Of a stretch of 64,000 nucleotides of DNA, positions 17,017 through 27,442 are shown in pieces. Within the stretch, counting starts at the first letter, position 1. The number at the start of each line of letters is the position of its first letter. The notes beneath the pieces were generated by a model. The model made no database searches and was not told where the DNA came from. It saw only the letters and a list, made by a program, of their open reading frames with translations. Source of the stretch: CAXBID01 sp963815305 (GTDB taxonomy: Bacteria; Bacteroidota; Bacteroidia; Flavobacteriales; Flavobacteriaceae); contig CAWFFW010000002.1 in the NCBI GenBank assembly GCA_963815305.1, positions 620,001-684,000 of the forward strand, written 5' to 3'. Made by a program: the position numbers and the translations under genes.

Positions 17017-20000
17017 TTATTTTTTATTACTTAAATATTCTTTAACCATTTTATTCCTAGTCCTTGTTTTTATATTTGTAAAATGTTGTCTCATAAAACC
17101 TTCAAAAGTTTCTTTATTTTGAAATCTCAATCTGGCAACTAATTCATCTTTACTATTAATGAATGATATTTGTCCTAAAGTATTCCCGTTTTGGTCACTT
17201 CCATAAGTGCCGTAATTCATGTATTTCAAGTCTAAATCCTCTCTGTTAGGTTTTAAATATATTTCCCCATTTGCTGAATACGTTGATGAAGACCCATCTT
17301 TATTTTTTAAATCAAAGTTTTGTACAAACGAATAATGATTTGCATCAATCAACAAATATTGTCTAATAAAGTTTCCAATACCTTTTTTAAAATCTAAATT
17401 CTCCCCTTCTATTTCTACCGTCTGCGATTCTACAGAAAGGCTGTTTTCATCAAGGTTTTCACTTGAGTAATTTTTATGCCTATATATAGCTTCTCTACCT
17501 GCATCTTTACCTGCCTCAACTCCTGAAGCATTTACAAAATCAATTAAAATATTTTTATTGTCACATCTAGGGCAATCATCATCAGAACTAGAATCATCAT
17601 CACTCGCTTGATAAACTGTAATTAAATCGTCCTGTGTTATCTCGTTTTCTTCCTTCCATTCTGCTGTAGAATTTGCACCAGATGAGTCTGCCCAATATAC
17701 AGGATTATTATCAAAAGCCACACTTGTTCCTTGAGAATAATGTGTTACAGGGTCTATTCCATTAAATCTACCAATAGCAGGGTCATACATCCTGAAGTCC
17801 ATCTCATACAAGTTCAATCCTAATGATTCCTCGTATTCTACTCCATTATATTGGTAATCAAGTGCTGGATTATAGAATGCTGTACCTCCATCATTATAGC
17901 CTTTATGTTTAAGCCCGAATGGATAGTAGTTGTTTTCTTCTAGTATTTCATTTTCTCTTAAAGTACCGTCTCCATCTAAATCCTCCCAAAACCCTTCAAT
18001 ATCAATCTTACCATCTCCATCCGAATCCGAGTAGGATAGCCGTACGTTACCCAAATGATCCTTGTACTGGTATACATACGCCTTATCTATGCCTTGTGAA
18101 GTCTCTTGCACATCTACATAGCCCTCAGCGTGGTTAAAGAATTTCAAAGAACCGTTCTCGTACACATAATTGCCCGCGTACTCCGTTGTAGCCCCTGTGC
18201 TCACCACTTTTTTTAGCTTTACACCTGTAGCATCGTAAATATAAGAAATATTTCCTCCATTTAGCGCTACTGCTGTTGGTAAATTAAGGTGGTTATAGGT
18301 TATATCTGATGAAATGCCCTTGTTGTAGTCCCTTAACATATTCCCATTATCGTCATAAAAATATTCCTGTACTGCGGTACTTCCGTCCTTAAACCCATGC
18401 GTAGTATTGCCACCTGAAAGCTCATCTACCGAACGCAACTGGTTGGTGCTTGGGAAATAATCATAATCTAATTTGTCCATATCGCCATAACCAGTAACGG
18501 TGCCATTCCAGCTTACACTGGTATGTCCACGTCTTTTCAAATATTCAATATTTCCATTTTTATCATAGTCAACATCCGCTAAGCTGTAATTATTGTTGCT
18601 TGCAATACCACTTGTAATTCTATTAAGGGCATCATAATCGTATTTGTACCATCTCAAGGTATTATCATTGGCTGTCTTCCATCCGGTTTCTGAAATATTG
18701 CCGTTAAACAGTTTTTTATCATCATTAGTGTGGTAATCTATTGTATTGTAATTTATCTTAAAGCCAAACAGATCATTGCCCAAGCTATTAGGGTCATTAA
18801 TCTGTTTTAGCCATCCCCTTACGTTGTAAATGTAATCTACCGTTTGTAATGGGCTTGCACTGTTATTACCCACCTTCTTGCTAGTTAACTGCCCCAACTC
18901 ATCGTACTGGTTCTCAACAATGAGCTCACTGCCTGCCGAAGCCACATCAGTTATAAATAGAAATGACCCTGGTGCTATGGTGGTGGGACCGTTGATGGTA
19001 ATGCTATTGGTAGCCGTTTGGTTTCCGGTAATATTTGGATTGGATAATACCAAATCTGTTGTTAGTGATGTTATACAATTATCTACTAATGCATCATCTC
19101 CTATACATTGAAATTGATGAATAAGCCGTTGTGCATGGTCATACTCAAAAGTATCTAATATTACAATTTCTTGGTGATTGTCATACTCATGTTTAGTTCT
19201 TGATTTTAAGATTTTTCCAATAAAATCAATTTTGGTTTGTACTTCATCCTTTGTTTTTAAAAAAGGATTCTCTGTGGCGATATATAAAGCGCGTGCTTTA
19301 ATGTCATAACCAGTTATAGTAGTAATAAAATGTGTTTCTCCCAACACACGCACTTTACTTCCTGTGGCTAAACCTTTTGTTTTATTACCTGCTGGAATGA
19401 TAGTTTGACCAAAAACTGTAGTTGAAGGAATAACAAGACTAGATTTATCAAACGTGTAATTATCATAATAATTTATAGTGAGTATCTCTATATTTGTTTT
19501 AGGGTCGTCGTTATTGGTATAATAACTGTTTTGGTAGCCAGTACCTGAACTTACTTTTTCTTCGTAATTATCTTGAGATGTTTTATTTTTAAATAGACTT
19601 CTAAGTGTCGATTCCGTTTGAGTGGTTGTAAAAATCCCTGTATGTGTTACCCTTCCAAAAACATCGTACTTTGTAAATAACCATTCATCATCCGCTCTTA
19701 AATTAGCATCTTGGGTTAATACGGGTCTATCTAAATTATCATAAATAATCAGTTCCTTTTCCTTGCCCGGTATCTGCTTTTCTATTAATCGGTTTCTCTC
19801 ATCATATTTATACTGATAGCAAAGCTCTGAGAGTTCTGTTGCACTAATACCATCTGTAATATCTAATTTTGGAGGTAATACAAAGCTTAAGTTACTATAA
19901 TCGTCATACACGTAATAAGTGTCGTGAGCTACCGATTGTTGTAGAACATCATTTATTTTTGAAGCTCCGTAAGTTCTTTTTAAGATGACTTGCCCTTGTT

Positions 20001-21237
20001 TGTTTTTAAACTCTTCTGTTGTATGGTCTTTAGGGTATGTCTGGCTCGGAGACCAGTTCTCGTCCTTAGTGATGACTTTGTATAACTCTCCTGCTATATA
20101 ATTAGTACTACCGCTCAAAACTGGGTTGGCTCCCGATAGATCTACACTAAAAATCTTTACAGCATCGGATACGCTATTGACATCATATTCAAATTTTATA
20201 GTATGGTCAGTATCGGTCGCTTTGTCAACAGCCCAATCTGCTCCAGGAGCACCTTGTTCAAAAACTCTATTTAGTGGTGATGCTTCAAAATGCTTTTCTG
20301 AAAAAGGATTTGGGGTGCTTTCGTATTTTGCAGTTAAGTAAAAATCATTAGTTGCTGTTAACGCATTGTTTTGGTATTGACCGCAATTACTTGCCATAGC
20401 ATAAGGCAAGTAATCTTTTGCCTGTCTAGCATATTCGTCATATTCTATATGGGTGACTATATCTTGTTGTTGACCTCCAGCACGAACCGCTACACTTTGC
20501 ATGGGCCTACCTAGTCCGTCGTAATATGATATGCTCTCCATCAATTGGTCGTTAGAAAGAGATCCGAGATCAGTAGTGCCTGCAGTTGGTGTTATGGTAT
20601 GTATATAGTTTTCATCGCTGGGTACACAACCTACGGGGGGTATTTCTGGTATTGTAAAGGAGACTGAACCTGCTCCCAAACTCCAAAAGTTAGTAGATGT
20701 CTTATAGGCTCTTATATAATATACGGTGCCAGAGGTTACTATTTTTGTAGCTCCATTGCCAGCAGTAGTACTCGTGCCACTTGAGCTACTCTGCCAATAC
20801 CAAATAACTCCTGGTGGTGGTGTTCCTGTTCGTTCTAAAGTAACACTTCCCGTAATAGAACTCTGTACCGTTGGATTAGGAGGAGTGTCAGGTTCTGCAG
20901 AAACAACATTTACTGTAATATAATCAAAGGCTATGTAATTACCACCCACGTCATAAAGCTCTACATCAATGTTATATTGCTCAGCATAAGTAAATGCTAT
21001 ATCTACAGTATTGGATGTGGTATCATTAAATTCACTATTGCTATACCAAGACCAGAGGGTAGCGTTTAAATCGATACCTTCATTATAAGGATCAAGTGCT
21101 GTGTAAGTTATAATATCTCCTTGATTGAAAGTGATAGGCCCTTGTATATAGGATTGAGCATAAAGACCTGATACCATTAATAAAATTATGGCCTTGATAA
21201 ACCCTTGTAAATTCCTATGTATATTTTCTAAAACCAT
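17017..21237 (-). CDS. DUF6443/RHS YD-repeat protein 1 with unknown C-terminal tip
   Basis: A 1406-residue secreted protein. Order: signal peptide (to about GLYAQS), a PKD-like domain, an Ig-like domain (about 125-200), DUF6443 (ENYIHTITPT ... YYDGLGRPMQSV), YD repeats (YDNLDRPVLTQDAN, YDALNRITSGIA) and the RHS core (YPFGLKHKGYND, FRMYDPAIGRFNGIDPV). The usual DPxG after the core is DSSG here. Beyond it lies a tip of about 230 residues with PRCDNKN and EGFMRQHF motifs that I cannot assign. RHS proteins encapsulate and deliver such tips. Its N-terminal half is nearly identical to the second copy at 32191-36372. Confidence 0.88.
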   Translation of the reverse strand: MVLENIHRNLQGFIKAIILLMVSGLYAQSYIQGPITFNQGDIITYTALDPYNEGIDLNATLWSWYSNSEFNDTTSNTVDIAFTYAEQYNIDVELYDVGGNYIAFDYITVNVVSAEPDTPPNPTVQSSITGSVTLERTGTPPPGVIWYWQSSSSGTSTTAGNGATKIVTSGTVYYIRAYKTSTNFWSLGAGSVSFTIPEIPPVGCVPSDENYIHTITPTAGTTDLGSLSNDQLMESISYYDGLGRPMQSVAVRAGGQQQDIVTHIEYDEYARQAKDYLPYAMASNCGQYQNNALTATNDFYLTAKYESTPNPFSEKHFEASPLNRVFEQGAPGADWAVDKATDTDHTIKFEYDVNSVSDAVKIFSVDLSGANPVLSGSTNYIAGELYKVITKDENWSPSQTYPKDHTTEEFKNKQGQVILKRTYGASKINDVLQQSVAHDTYYVYDDYSNLSFVLPPKLDITDGISATELSELCYQYKYDERNRLIEKQIPGKEKELIIYDNLDRPVLTQDANLRADDEWLFTKYDVFGRVTHTGIFTTTQTESTLRSLFKNKTSQDNYEEKVSSGTGYQNSYYTNNDDPKTNIEILTINYYDNYTFDKSSLVIPSTTVFGQTIIPAGNKTKGLATGSKVRVLGETHFITTITGYDIKARALYIATENPFLKTKDEVQTKIDFIGKILKSRTKHEYDNHQEIVILDTFEYDHAQRLIHQFQCIGDDALVDNCITSLTTDLVLSNPNITGNQTATNSITINGPTTIAPGSFLFITDVASAGSELIVENQYDELGQLTSKKVGNNSASPLQTVDYIYNVRGWLKQINDPNSLGNDLFGFKINYNTIDYHTNDDKKLFNGNISETGWKTANDNTLRWYKYDYDALNRITSGIASNNNYSLADVDYDKNGNIEYLKRRGHTSVSWNGTVTGYGDMDKLDYDYFPSTNQLRSVDELSGGNTTHGFKDGSTAVQEYFYDDNGNMLRDYNKGISSDITYNHLNLPTAVALNGGNISYIYDATGVKLKKVVSTGATTEYAGNYVYENGSLKFFNHAEGYVDVQETSQGIDKAYVYQYKDHLGNVRLSYSDSDGDGKIDIEGFWEDLDGDGTLRENEILEENNYYPFGLKHKGYNDGGTAFYNPALDYQYNGVEYEESLGLNLYEMDFRMYDPAIGRFNGIDPVTHYSQGTSVAFDNNPVYWADSSGANSTAEWKEENEITQDDLITVYQASDDDSSSDDDCPRCDNKNILIDFVNASGVEAGKDAGREAIYRHKNYSSENLDENSLSVESQTVEIEGENLDFKKGIGNFIRQYLLIDANHYSFVQNFDLKNKDGSSSTYSANGEIYLKPNREDLDLKYMNYGTYGSDQNGNTLGQISFINSKDELVARLRFQNKETFEGFMRQHFTNIKTRTRNKMVKEYLSNKK

Positions 21238-21839
21238 ATTGCCTGCTTTAATTTTTTGTGTAATGTAGCTCTGGGATAAGTAAAGGCCTATTGTTTTCTG
21301 ACTCTGGCTTCAAGACCAATCGGTCTCCGTCCAAGGATTTTATTCTTTGAAAACTTACCTTTCCATTATTATGGGTTACCTCAATGCTGTTACTCTCTGG
21401 GAGATAAACCCAAATACCTAGAGACTTTTTTCCGTTTTTCATAGATAGCATATATAGTCCGTCTGCCCCAAATTGTAGTCTCCTCCCTTGGTAAGCCTTT
21501 AAAATACGTTCACGACGTTCTGCCGGCATAGCCTCCCACCTTTGAACGCCCGATGGCTCCATGTGCTCGATTGATGCCGTATGGTCTAAGATCCAAGTTC
21601 TTATCAAAAGATTGGGGTCTATTTCTGTTTGTCCATAACTTATTAGGCTGAGTATAGATACTAAAAGGGCTAGGATATTATGATTTGCTTTCATGATATA
21701 TTCTGTTTTTAAGTCGTGGTTGATTCGTTATTGTTGTCCCTTGTAATGGTACTGGTTCTCGCTCAAGACCTTACCTTCAGAGTCTTTAACACGTTTTAAC
21801 CTGTTCAAAGCATCATACTCATAATACATGGTATATCCT
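20204..21839. repeat. Long near-identical duplication, copy 1
   Basis: This stretch of about 1.6 kb matches 35339-36974 with one mismatch noticed (20265). It covers the end of the SpvB-like gene, the whole 148-residue protein gene and the first 340 codons of the RHS gene. A second block (about 19165-19789 versus 34318-34942) is also near identical, separated from the first by diverged patches. Confidence 0.8.
21248..21694 (-). CDS. Secreted 148-residue protein, cassette copy 1
   Basis: Signal peptide (ILALLVSILSLISYGQ) followed by a small domain with a lipocalin-like opening (LLIRTWILDHTAS), a charged helix (MPAERRERILKAYQGRRLQF) and strands SLGIWVYLPESNSIEV. Identical in protein sequence to the copy at 36383-36829. 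It lies between the SpvB-like and RHS-like genes, 10 and 33 bp from them. It is probably a periplasmic or surface chaperone or adaptor of the toxin pair; the role is inferred from position. Confidence 0.75.
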   Translation of the reverse strand: MKANHNILALLVSILSLISYGQTEIDPNLLIRTWILDHTASIEHMEPSGVQRWEAMPAERRERILKAYQGRRLQFGADGLYMLSMKNGKKSLGIWVYLPESNSIEVTHNNGKVSFQRIKSLDGDRLVLKPESENNRPLLIPELHYTKN

Positions 21840-24688
21840 CTGGTATCGGTTTTTTGGGTAATTCCTACCAATTGTTTGTAGGTATAGGTGGTAATTAAGG
21901 CATTGTCATCTACCAATATTTTTAATTCATCATATAGGGTCTCGCTATCATAATTAGAAACTTTCCCGTTCAAAGAATTGACCGCGCTATGTGTTGTATT
22001 CTCAATTTTCGCCATAACATAGTTGCCTGTTGCATCCCACAGGTATACAGAACTATAGCTATCCTTCGGGTTAATTTGAGAAATCAAATCGTTGTTATAA
22101 GTATATGTTGCTCTTTCGGGAAACGTATACGGAGCAGCTGCATCTTTCGGTATGTCTGTACCACTCAGTTCAGCAACGAATAAACCTTCTGGCTGACCAT
22201 TGACATTGTATTTAGTCTGAGTCCCAGATATAAGCTTTGCACCATTATATGAGCGCACATCTATAGGGTTTGATATTATATTATTGGCTTTCAAGGCTGC
22301 TATATTATCGCCCGAAGAACTATAGTCTTTTGGGTAGTGATAATAATCTATCTTGATTTTTCCATCACTGTTCTCTATCTCTTTAGAACGTAAATAATTA
22401 TCACTTGTATAGTTATAGCTAATCTCTTGGATAAACGATTTTTCCGAAGCAGGAAAATAATCTGTTACAGTCTCTTGGTCAAGCCTGATATAACTAAAAG
22501 GTTTGGTATATCTACTGATTAGGTACCTGTTTAAAAACCTAACAGTTTGCCCTGTTCCAGAACCTTGGTCTGCATAAGACACAAATGCATTTACAACCGA
22601 TGGGTCATCTACAAATTTATGTACGATTAAACCGTACTGCTTTTCTATATATGGCGATGAATATTCGTTCTCTATTTTTTTTACAATATCGCCATCTGAG
22701 TTGAGCGTTACTTGTTTTAAAACAGTGCCCTTTAAATAGTCATATTCATAAAAATCGCCTACTGGGTAAGCCAAGAAGGTATGGTTGTTTAAAAACAATG
22801 CAGGGTCATTGTTCCCATATAGATTGTTAGGAATCTCGATTAAAGTATTTGCTGCTCCATTTTGGTCATAACTGAGATATACAAAATTCTTTGCTGGTAC
22901 CGCAACTTCTTCCTTGAAATAATAGATGTTCTTACCATTATCTGCTCCCGTACTCGTTGTAAATACCTCTTCTACCTCCTTGTAATAAATAGGAAACTGT
23001 CCCAATTTATTTTGGGGAACCGAGTGATAGGCATGTGGTATGGCTACTAACCTGTTCCTTTCATGGTTTCCATTGGGATACGCAATCCAATTATTTGAAT
23101 AATCATTGTATATGGGTCTGTACATGGTAGCAATCCTTATAGAGGGATTCACCAAGACGCCGCTTGATTTTATTTTTGACGATTCTATAATACGTTCATA
23201 ATTCTCATCGTGCATGTAGTAATAATATTCAACCACCTTAGAATTTCCAAACCCATCTACAGTTTCTTTTTTCGCTATGCGTCGCCCTTGTATTTTAGGA
23301 GCACCTATGCCTTGGTAAGAATAAGTAGTATTTGAACCAAAAGTAGAGTAATGGTGATCTTCATATTCGTAGAATTCATAACCGCCCGTAGGAAAGTTGA
23401 CTTTTTTAATAACAAGAGAGTGTCTATTATGTCCAAAACTGACTAAAGAATTTTGAGGTTGAATATATGTTGAATCTTCTACCCACTCTATAGATTCCAA
23501 ATCGGGGGTCATTCGCCTATCTGCAATAGCAATAGGACCTGGAGTACCTGCCCAAGAATACATTCCACATGTTTGGACGGGGTCATCTGGATATGGGCAT
23601 GACCAACCTAGAGACAATACACTTTCATACTCAAATGTATAAGGAGGTAAATAATTATGATTCTTATCATAACTCTTGATACTATTGAGTTTTAATTTAC
23701 CATTGGATTCAAAGTAATTGTCGTTACCCAACTCAAACCCCTTTATTAGTTGATTATTATTATCGTATAACTCAATAGATACAATTCTTTTAGCCTTAGT
23801 TGCTGGATCTCCCCAACCAGTATCATTTCGCGATGATGAATTAAACAGAACATACCCCTTATCAAAGTTAATCTTTTTTATTCTCTGAGAAGAGTAACTC
23901 CTAATGGCTGCGCAAGGAGAGAGATACATATTTTTAGTATATGCATCTAATTCATATTCAAGGGTGATTTCACCCCCCTGTGGCGATTGTATCTTTGATA
24001 AAAACCAGCTAGAACTAAATCCACAATCAATATTACTAAAGACCTCAAAATAATAAACAAACCCATCATCGGTCGTTATTTTATAACCGTTATTCCATCC
24101 TAAGTTTTCTATCTTAAAGGTAATATGAGGAAATAAAGTACCTGTATAAGTATTTGTATTGTCCACCTTAAAAACAATTTTCCCAGAGTAACCGTTAAAT
24201 GAATAGTTAAACTCATCAGGTTGACTATCAGCTGATACAACATTATCCATAGCAACATCAAATAAATTGGTGTCATACGAGTCGTATTCTTCTTCTTGAA
24301 CCTTACTTTCTAAGTAAGTTGAGCTATACTTCCATTCTCTATAATTAGAGTAAGAATCTTTTACACCTCTAACAGTATGTGAAATAACACCGCCCGCTAA
24401 AAGAGACCAACCTAAACCTATATTTGAGGCTACAAGACTTTCGGGTTTAATAAATCCAATACCAGTAAAGGAAAGAGAAATAGGTAATTTTATACCTCTT
24501 GATTCTAGATTAAACAATGGTATGCTTGTAGTTATTTGCCCTGTGTGCAGATCTTCGGTTGCAGTACGCACATTTAGAAACTGTTGGGCGTTTATACTGG
24601 GCTCAACTATCTCTGGTTCCTGTCCATTAATAAATGGAATCACCAATAGAAATAGAATAATAAAAGTTGAGATTCTGTGTGAGTTCAT
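21728..24688 (-). CDS. SpvB/TcB-like YD-repeat protein, cassette 1
   Basis: A 986-residue secreted protein. Signal peptide (ISTFIILFLLVIPFINGQ), then an opening like SpvB and TcB (TEDLHTGQITTSIPLFNLES, LPISLSFTGIGF, IGLGWSLLAGG), a long beta-rich middle and a terminal YD repeat (YTMYYEYDALNRLKRVKD). It lacks the RHS core and a variable tip, so it is likely the partner of the downstream RHS protein, comparable with TcB beside TcC. It is first in the operon, under the shared promoter at 24758-24814. The last 37 codons are identical to those of the paralogue. Confidence 0.8.
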   Translation of the reverse strand: MNSHRISTFIILFLLVIPFINGQEPEIVEPSINAQQFLNVRTATEDLHTGQITTSIPLFNLESRGIKLPISLSFTGIGFIKPESLVASNIGLGWSLLAGGVISHTVRGVKDSYSNYREWKYSSTYLESKVQEEEYDSYDTNLFDVAMDNVVSADSQPDEFNYSFNGYSGKIVFKVDNTNTYTGTLFPHITFKIENLGWNNGYKITTDDGFVYYFEVFSNIDCGFSSSWFLSKIQSPQGGEITLEYELDAYTKNMYLSPCAAIRSYSSQRIKKINFDKGYVLFNSSSRNDTGWGDPATKAKRIVSIELYDNNNQLIKGFELGNDNYFESNGKLKLNSIKSYDKNHNYLPPYTFEYESVLSLGWSCPYPDDPVQTCGMYSWAGTPGPIAIADRRMTPDLESIEWVEDSTYIQPQNSLVSFGHNRHSLVIKKVNFPTGGYEFYEYEDHHYSTFGSNTTYSYQGIGAPKIQGRRIAKKETVDGFGNSKVVEYYYYMHDENYERIIESSKIKSSGVLVNPSIRIATMYRPIYNDYSNNWIAYPNGNHERNRLVAIPHAYHSVPQNKLGQFPIYYKEVEEVFTTSTGADNGKNIYYFKEEVAVPAKNFVYLSYDQNGAANTLIEIPNNLYGNNDPALFLNNHTFLAYPVGDFYEYDYLKGTVLKQVTLNSDGDIVKKIENEYSSPYIEKQYGLIVHKFVDDPSVVNAFVSYADQGSGTGQTVRFLNRYLISRYTKPFSYIRLDQETVTDYFPASEKSFIQEISYNYTSDNYLRSKEIENSDGKIKIDYYHYPKDYSSSGDNIAALKANNIISNPIDVRSYNGAKLISGTQTKYNVNGQPEGLFVAELSGTDIPKDAAAPYTFPERATYTYNNDLISQINPKDSYSSVYLWDATGNYVMAKIENTTHSAVNSLNGKVSNYDSETLYDELKILVDDNALITTYTYKQLVGITQKTDTRGYTMYYEYDALNRLKRVKDSEGKVLSENQYHYKGQQ

Positions 24689-24757
24689 GATTTTTTGTTT
24701 AATGCGTTCGTATTCTCACAATTCTGATAGAAATGAGTGAGGTTTTCAAATAAATAA

Positions 24758-24814
24758 CAAAATTAAATAAGCTTATACATAAAAAAGTAAGGCTTTACCT
24801 TACAAATAATAAGG
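24758..24814 (-). promoter_or_regulatory. Shared regulon promoter, copy 3 (toxin cassette 1)
   Basis: TAAGG 24788-24792, CCTTAC 24798-24803, TAAGG 24810-24814; perfect -7 box TAATTTTG on the minus strand at 24765-24758, 23 bp from the first half-site. It precedes the SpvB-like/148/RHS/immunity operon. Confidence 0.8.
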
Positions 24815-25315
24815 GTATAAAAATCAATGCAGTTCTCTTTATTCACCAGCGAATACTGTAATAAAAAATATGCAGACATTAATGGATGAAATCAACCCTT
24901 CTTAGAACTAAGAAATTACCTTATTTTTATATTCAAAAAAATCTAAGAGTTTGGGTGTTAGAGTGGATGAGTGCAAAAATTTATACTAAAACTTAGGTAA
25001 AAAAACTGATAAATGTTCTTTCTAAATAATCTTGAAACCTCAAAAGGCTTTCACGGGACACTATTGCTATATACTATAGCAGATTAGCTTAAAGTCAACA
25101 TGACACCTAAATTAGAGCCTAAGATAAATACTTCTATATAATCCACTGGCATCAAAAATAAGAAAACAGATACTTAGACTTCGAACTGAATAATTTATTA
25201 ATAAGTATTTGAATTGATAAAATGTTCCAACCACTTTTCCACACTAAAGAGAATGATTTGAAAGCTTACAATGAATCATTTTTTAAAAAATAAGATAATC
25301 ATACTTATTGATGTC
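24815..25315. other. Intergenic region without genes
   Basis: About 500 bp between the cassette promoter and the end of the transglutaminase-like gene. No coding frame, RNA or clear terminator is seen. Confidence 0.5.
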
Positions 25316-27442
25316 TTAAATCACCCCTTCTAAATCATCATAATTCGCAAAGTATTGTTTCCCATTTTTATAGAAAAAAGGCAATTCTTCTTTACCTTTT
25401 GTTATATTTTTTAACCAATACATGGTACCAGAAGGAACATTATCAAAATTCAGAAAATTGTATTTTGCTTTTTGAATACCAAAATAAACCCAACCATTAT
25501 CATAATAGAAAAGTTGATATACATCCCCTACATTTATTTTATTATTAGCACTTCTTAAGGCATACCTTATCTCTTCAATTTTTTTTGGCTCCCCAAAATC
25601 AATTCCTACCCACTTATCTGTTAAATAGGTTTCTATGTTGCCATCAAAAGATTTTTTTAGCCTCTCATAAGATGATTTTTTGTTATCACTAATCAATCTT
25701 CCTTCTAATTTTACTAATCCATTATTTATATTCGCTGTGTCTTTTATTTTAAAAATATATGGCCTTGATTCTTGTTTTGGAGTATTTGAATTACCTTTAA
25801 TACCATAACATTCCATTACCGAAATATTACAAGGCAATCTATTTGGTGCGATAAATCTAACATATCGATATTTTTTATCATTTGTTATCTCTATACTTTC
25901 AACATAGTTTTTTGGTACTTTCTTAAATTCATATAAATCCTCAGCATCGTTAAATTTTGGATTATTAGCGCCTTGAAACTTACTATTGATTCGTTCAATT
26001 CTGGAATCTAATAGTCTTTCCTTTTCAGGGTATTTTTCCAAAATCTGCATTTTTATTCTTTTTTCTAGATTTGGTTTTATTTGGCGAATACTGCCATCAT
26101 CACTGACATAAAACGCAATAGATAATGGAATTGTTTTTTGATTGGAAAAAGAAACTATATTGTAAATAATCCCTTTTGGGACTTTATCAAAGCTAACCTT
26201 TTTTTCTTTCTGGCTAACGCGACCATAATCTACAGGAAACCAACCTTTAGGTTTAAATATGGCTAAGTAAGCTAAATTATTTTCTTTGTAATTAAACCCA
26301 TTTATTGTTACTGATATTGAAGTTGTTCGATGATATTTATCAGTAACATCCTTCCAATTCTGCGATTTAAAAAACTTAGGTATATCTTCATTTTCTTTTT
26401 TAAAATTTACCGCAGATTGATTTTGTATTTCATAGGTCTTTCTGAATACTTTTGATGTTCTTTTAAAATAATTTTTATTATAAATCCCTTTGTTTTCTAG
26501 ACTATCAATAGATTGATAAAAAGGTGAAAAAGGCAAGTAATTCCCTGAGGAATCTTTCGATACGCACCATGAATGTCCAAGTGTAGTCGTTAGCCAAATA
26601 GGCGTGAAGTCTGAACGTGTTGGAATACCGATATCGTTCAAAATTTGTGAGGCTATTGCAATCTGATCATCACAATATATGCCCCACCAATTTAAAATAT
26701 TATAAAAGCCTAATCTATCTTTTTGTTTAAGACCAGATGTAAGCCTGTGTATTCTTAAAAAATACCCATTAAGAGTGTTTATTATTTCTTTTGTATTTAT
26801 TGAATCAGTATCTTTCAAAAGGTCATTCCAAATATTATGAGGGTAATTTTTTGGAGTATTTAATTGCTCATTTGCGTATCTATATGGTAAAAATGTTTCT
26901 GAAAACTCACTGAAATTATTTTTATCAATTAGCTCAGAATCTTTCCATTTCTTAAAAGCTTTTTCTATATGTTCTATTAAAAAATCACTACTTAGAGTTT
27001 CTACATCTTTGGTGATAAATCCATTTTTTAGCGTTCGTATTTCATTTATGAGAGAGTCAAGTTCTTTCTTAGCCTTAAAATGTTTATCCCATACTTCCTT
27101 TTTGACTTTTACCTTATTTAACCCAACAAAAAATTGTTCTTTCGCAGTTTCATTCAACAGCTCTAAAGCTTTTTCATGATTATTATTTATAAATCTTACA
27201 TCTCCAACACTATAATGAGATGTCATATTAGAAATTAAAAATTTTGCAGCCTTTAGCTTTTCAGAATCCTCTTTAAAATACTGTAGTACCTTTTCTAATT
27301 CATTTTTATTTTTTTTAGACCTTAAAAGTGCATGTTCGAGTTTACTATCTTTCTTTCTTATAGATAAATAAAAATAAACTCCTGAACAGAGAAGTGATAG
27401 TAATATAGAAAAAATTATAAGGTTTTTTTTCTTCATAATCAT
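25316..27442 (-). CDS. Transglutaminase-like / discoidin-like protein
   Basis: A 708-residue protein with an N-terminal membrane anchor (LIIFSILLSLLCSGVYFYL). The segment EKLKAAKFLISNMTSHYS matches the start of Bacteroidota transglutaminase-core proteins; the core itself is at about 250-300 with Cys in WGIYCDDQIAIASQIL and His in TLGHSWCVS. The C-terminal third has F5/8-type C (discoidin) texture: SFDGNIETYLTDKWVGIDFG. Such proteins act as peptidases or crosslinkers on surface glycans or proteins. Its start overlaps the upstream O-antigen-ligase gene by four bases. Confidence 0.75.
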   Translation of the reverse strand: MIMKKKNLIIFSILLSLLCSGVYFYLSIRKKDSKLEHALLRSKKNKNELEKVLQYFKEDSEKLKAAKFLISNMTSHYSVGDVRFINNNHEKALELLNETAKEQFFVGLNKVKVKKEVWDKHFKAKKELDSLINEIRTLKNGFITKDVETLSSDFLIEHIEKAFKKWKDSELIDKNNFSEFSETFLPYRYANEQLNTPKNYPHNIWNDLLKDTDSINTKEIINTLNGYFLRIHRLTSGLKQKDRLGFYNILNWWGIYCDDQIAIASQILNDIGIPTRSDFTPIWLTTTLGHSWCVSKDSSGNYLPFSPFYQSIDSLENKGIYNKNYFKRTSKVFRKTYEIQNQSAVNFKKENEDIPKFFKSQNWKDVTDKYHRTTSISVTINGFNYKENNLAYLAIFKPKGWFPVDYGRVSQKEKKVSFDKVPKGIIYNIVSFSNQKTIPLSIAFYVSDDGSIRQIKPNLEKRIKMQILEKYPEKERLLDSRIERINSKFQGANNPKFNDAEDLYEFKKVPKNYVESIEITNDKKYRYVRFIAPNRLPCNISVMECYGIKGNSNTPKQESRPYIFKIKDTANINNGLVKLEGRLISDNKKSSYERLKKSFDGNIETYLTDKWVGIDFGEPKKIEEIRYALRSANNKINVGDVYQLFYYDNGWVYFGIQKAKYNFLNFDNVPSGTMYWLKNITKGKEELPFFYKNGKQYFANYDDLEGVI

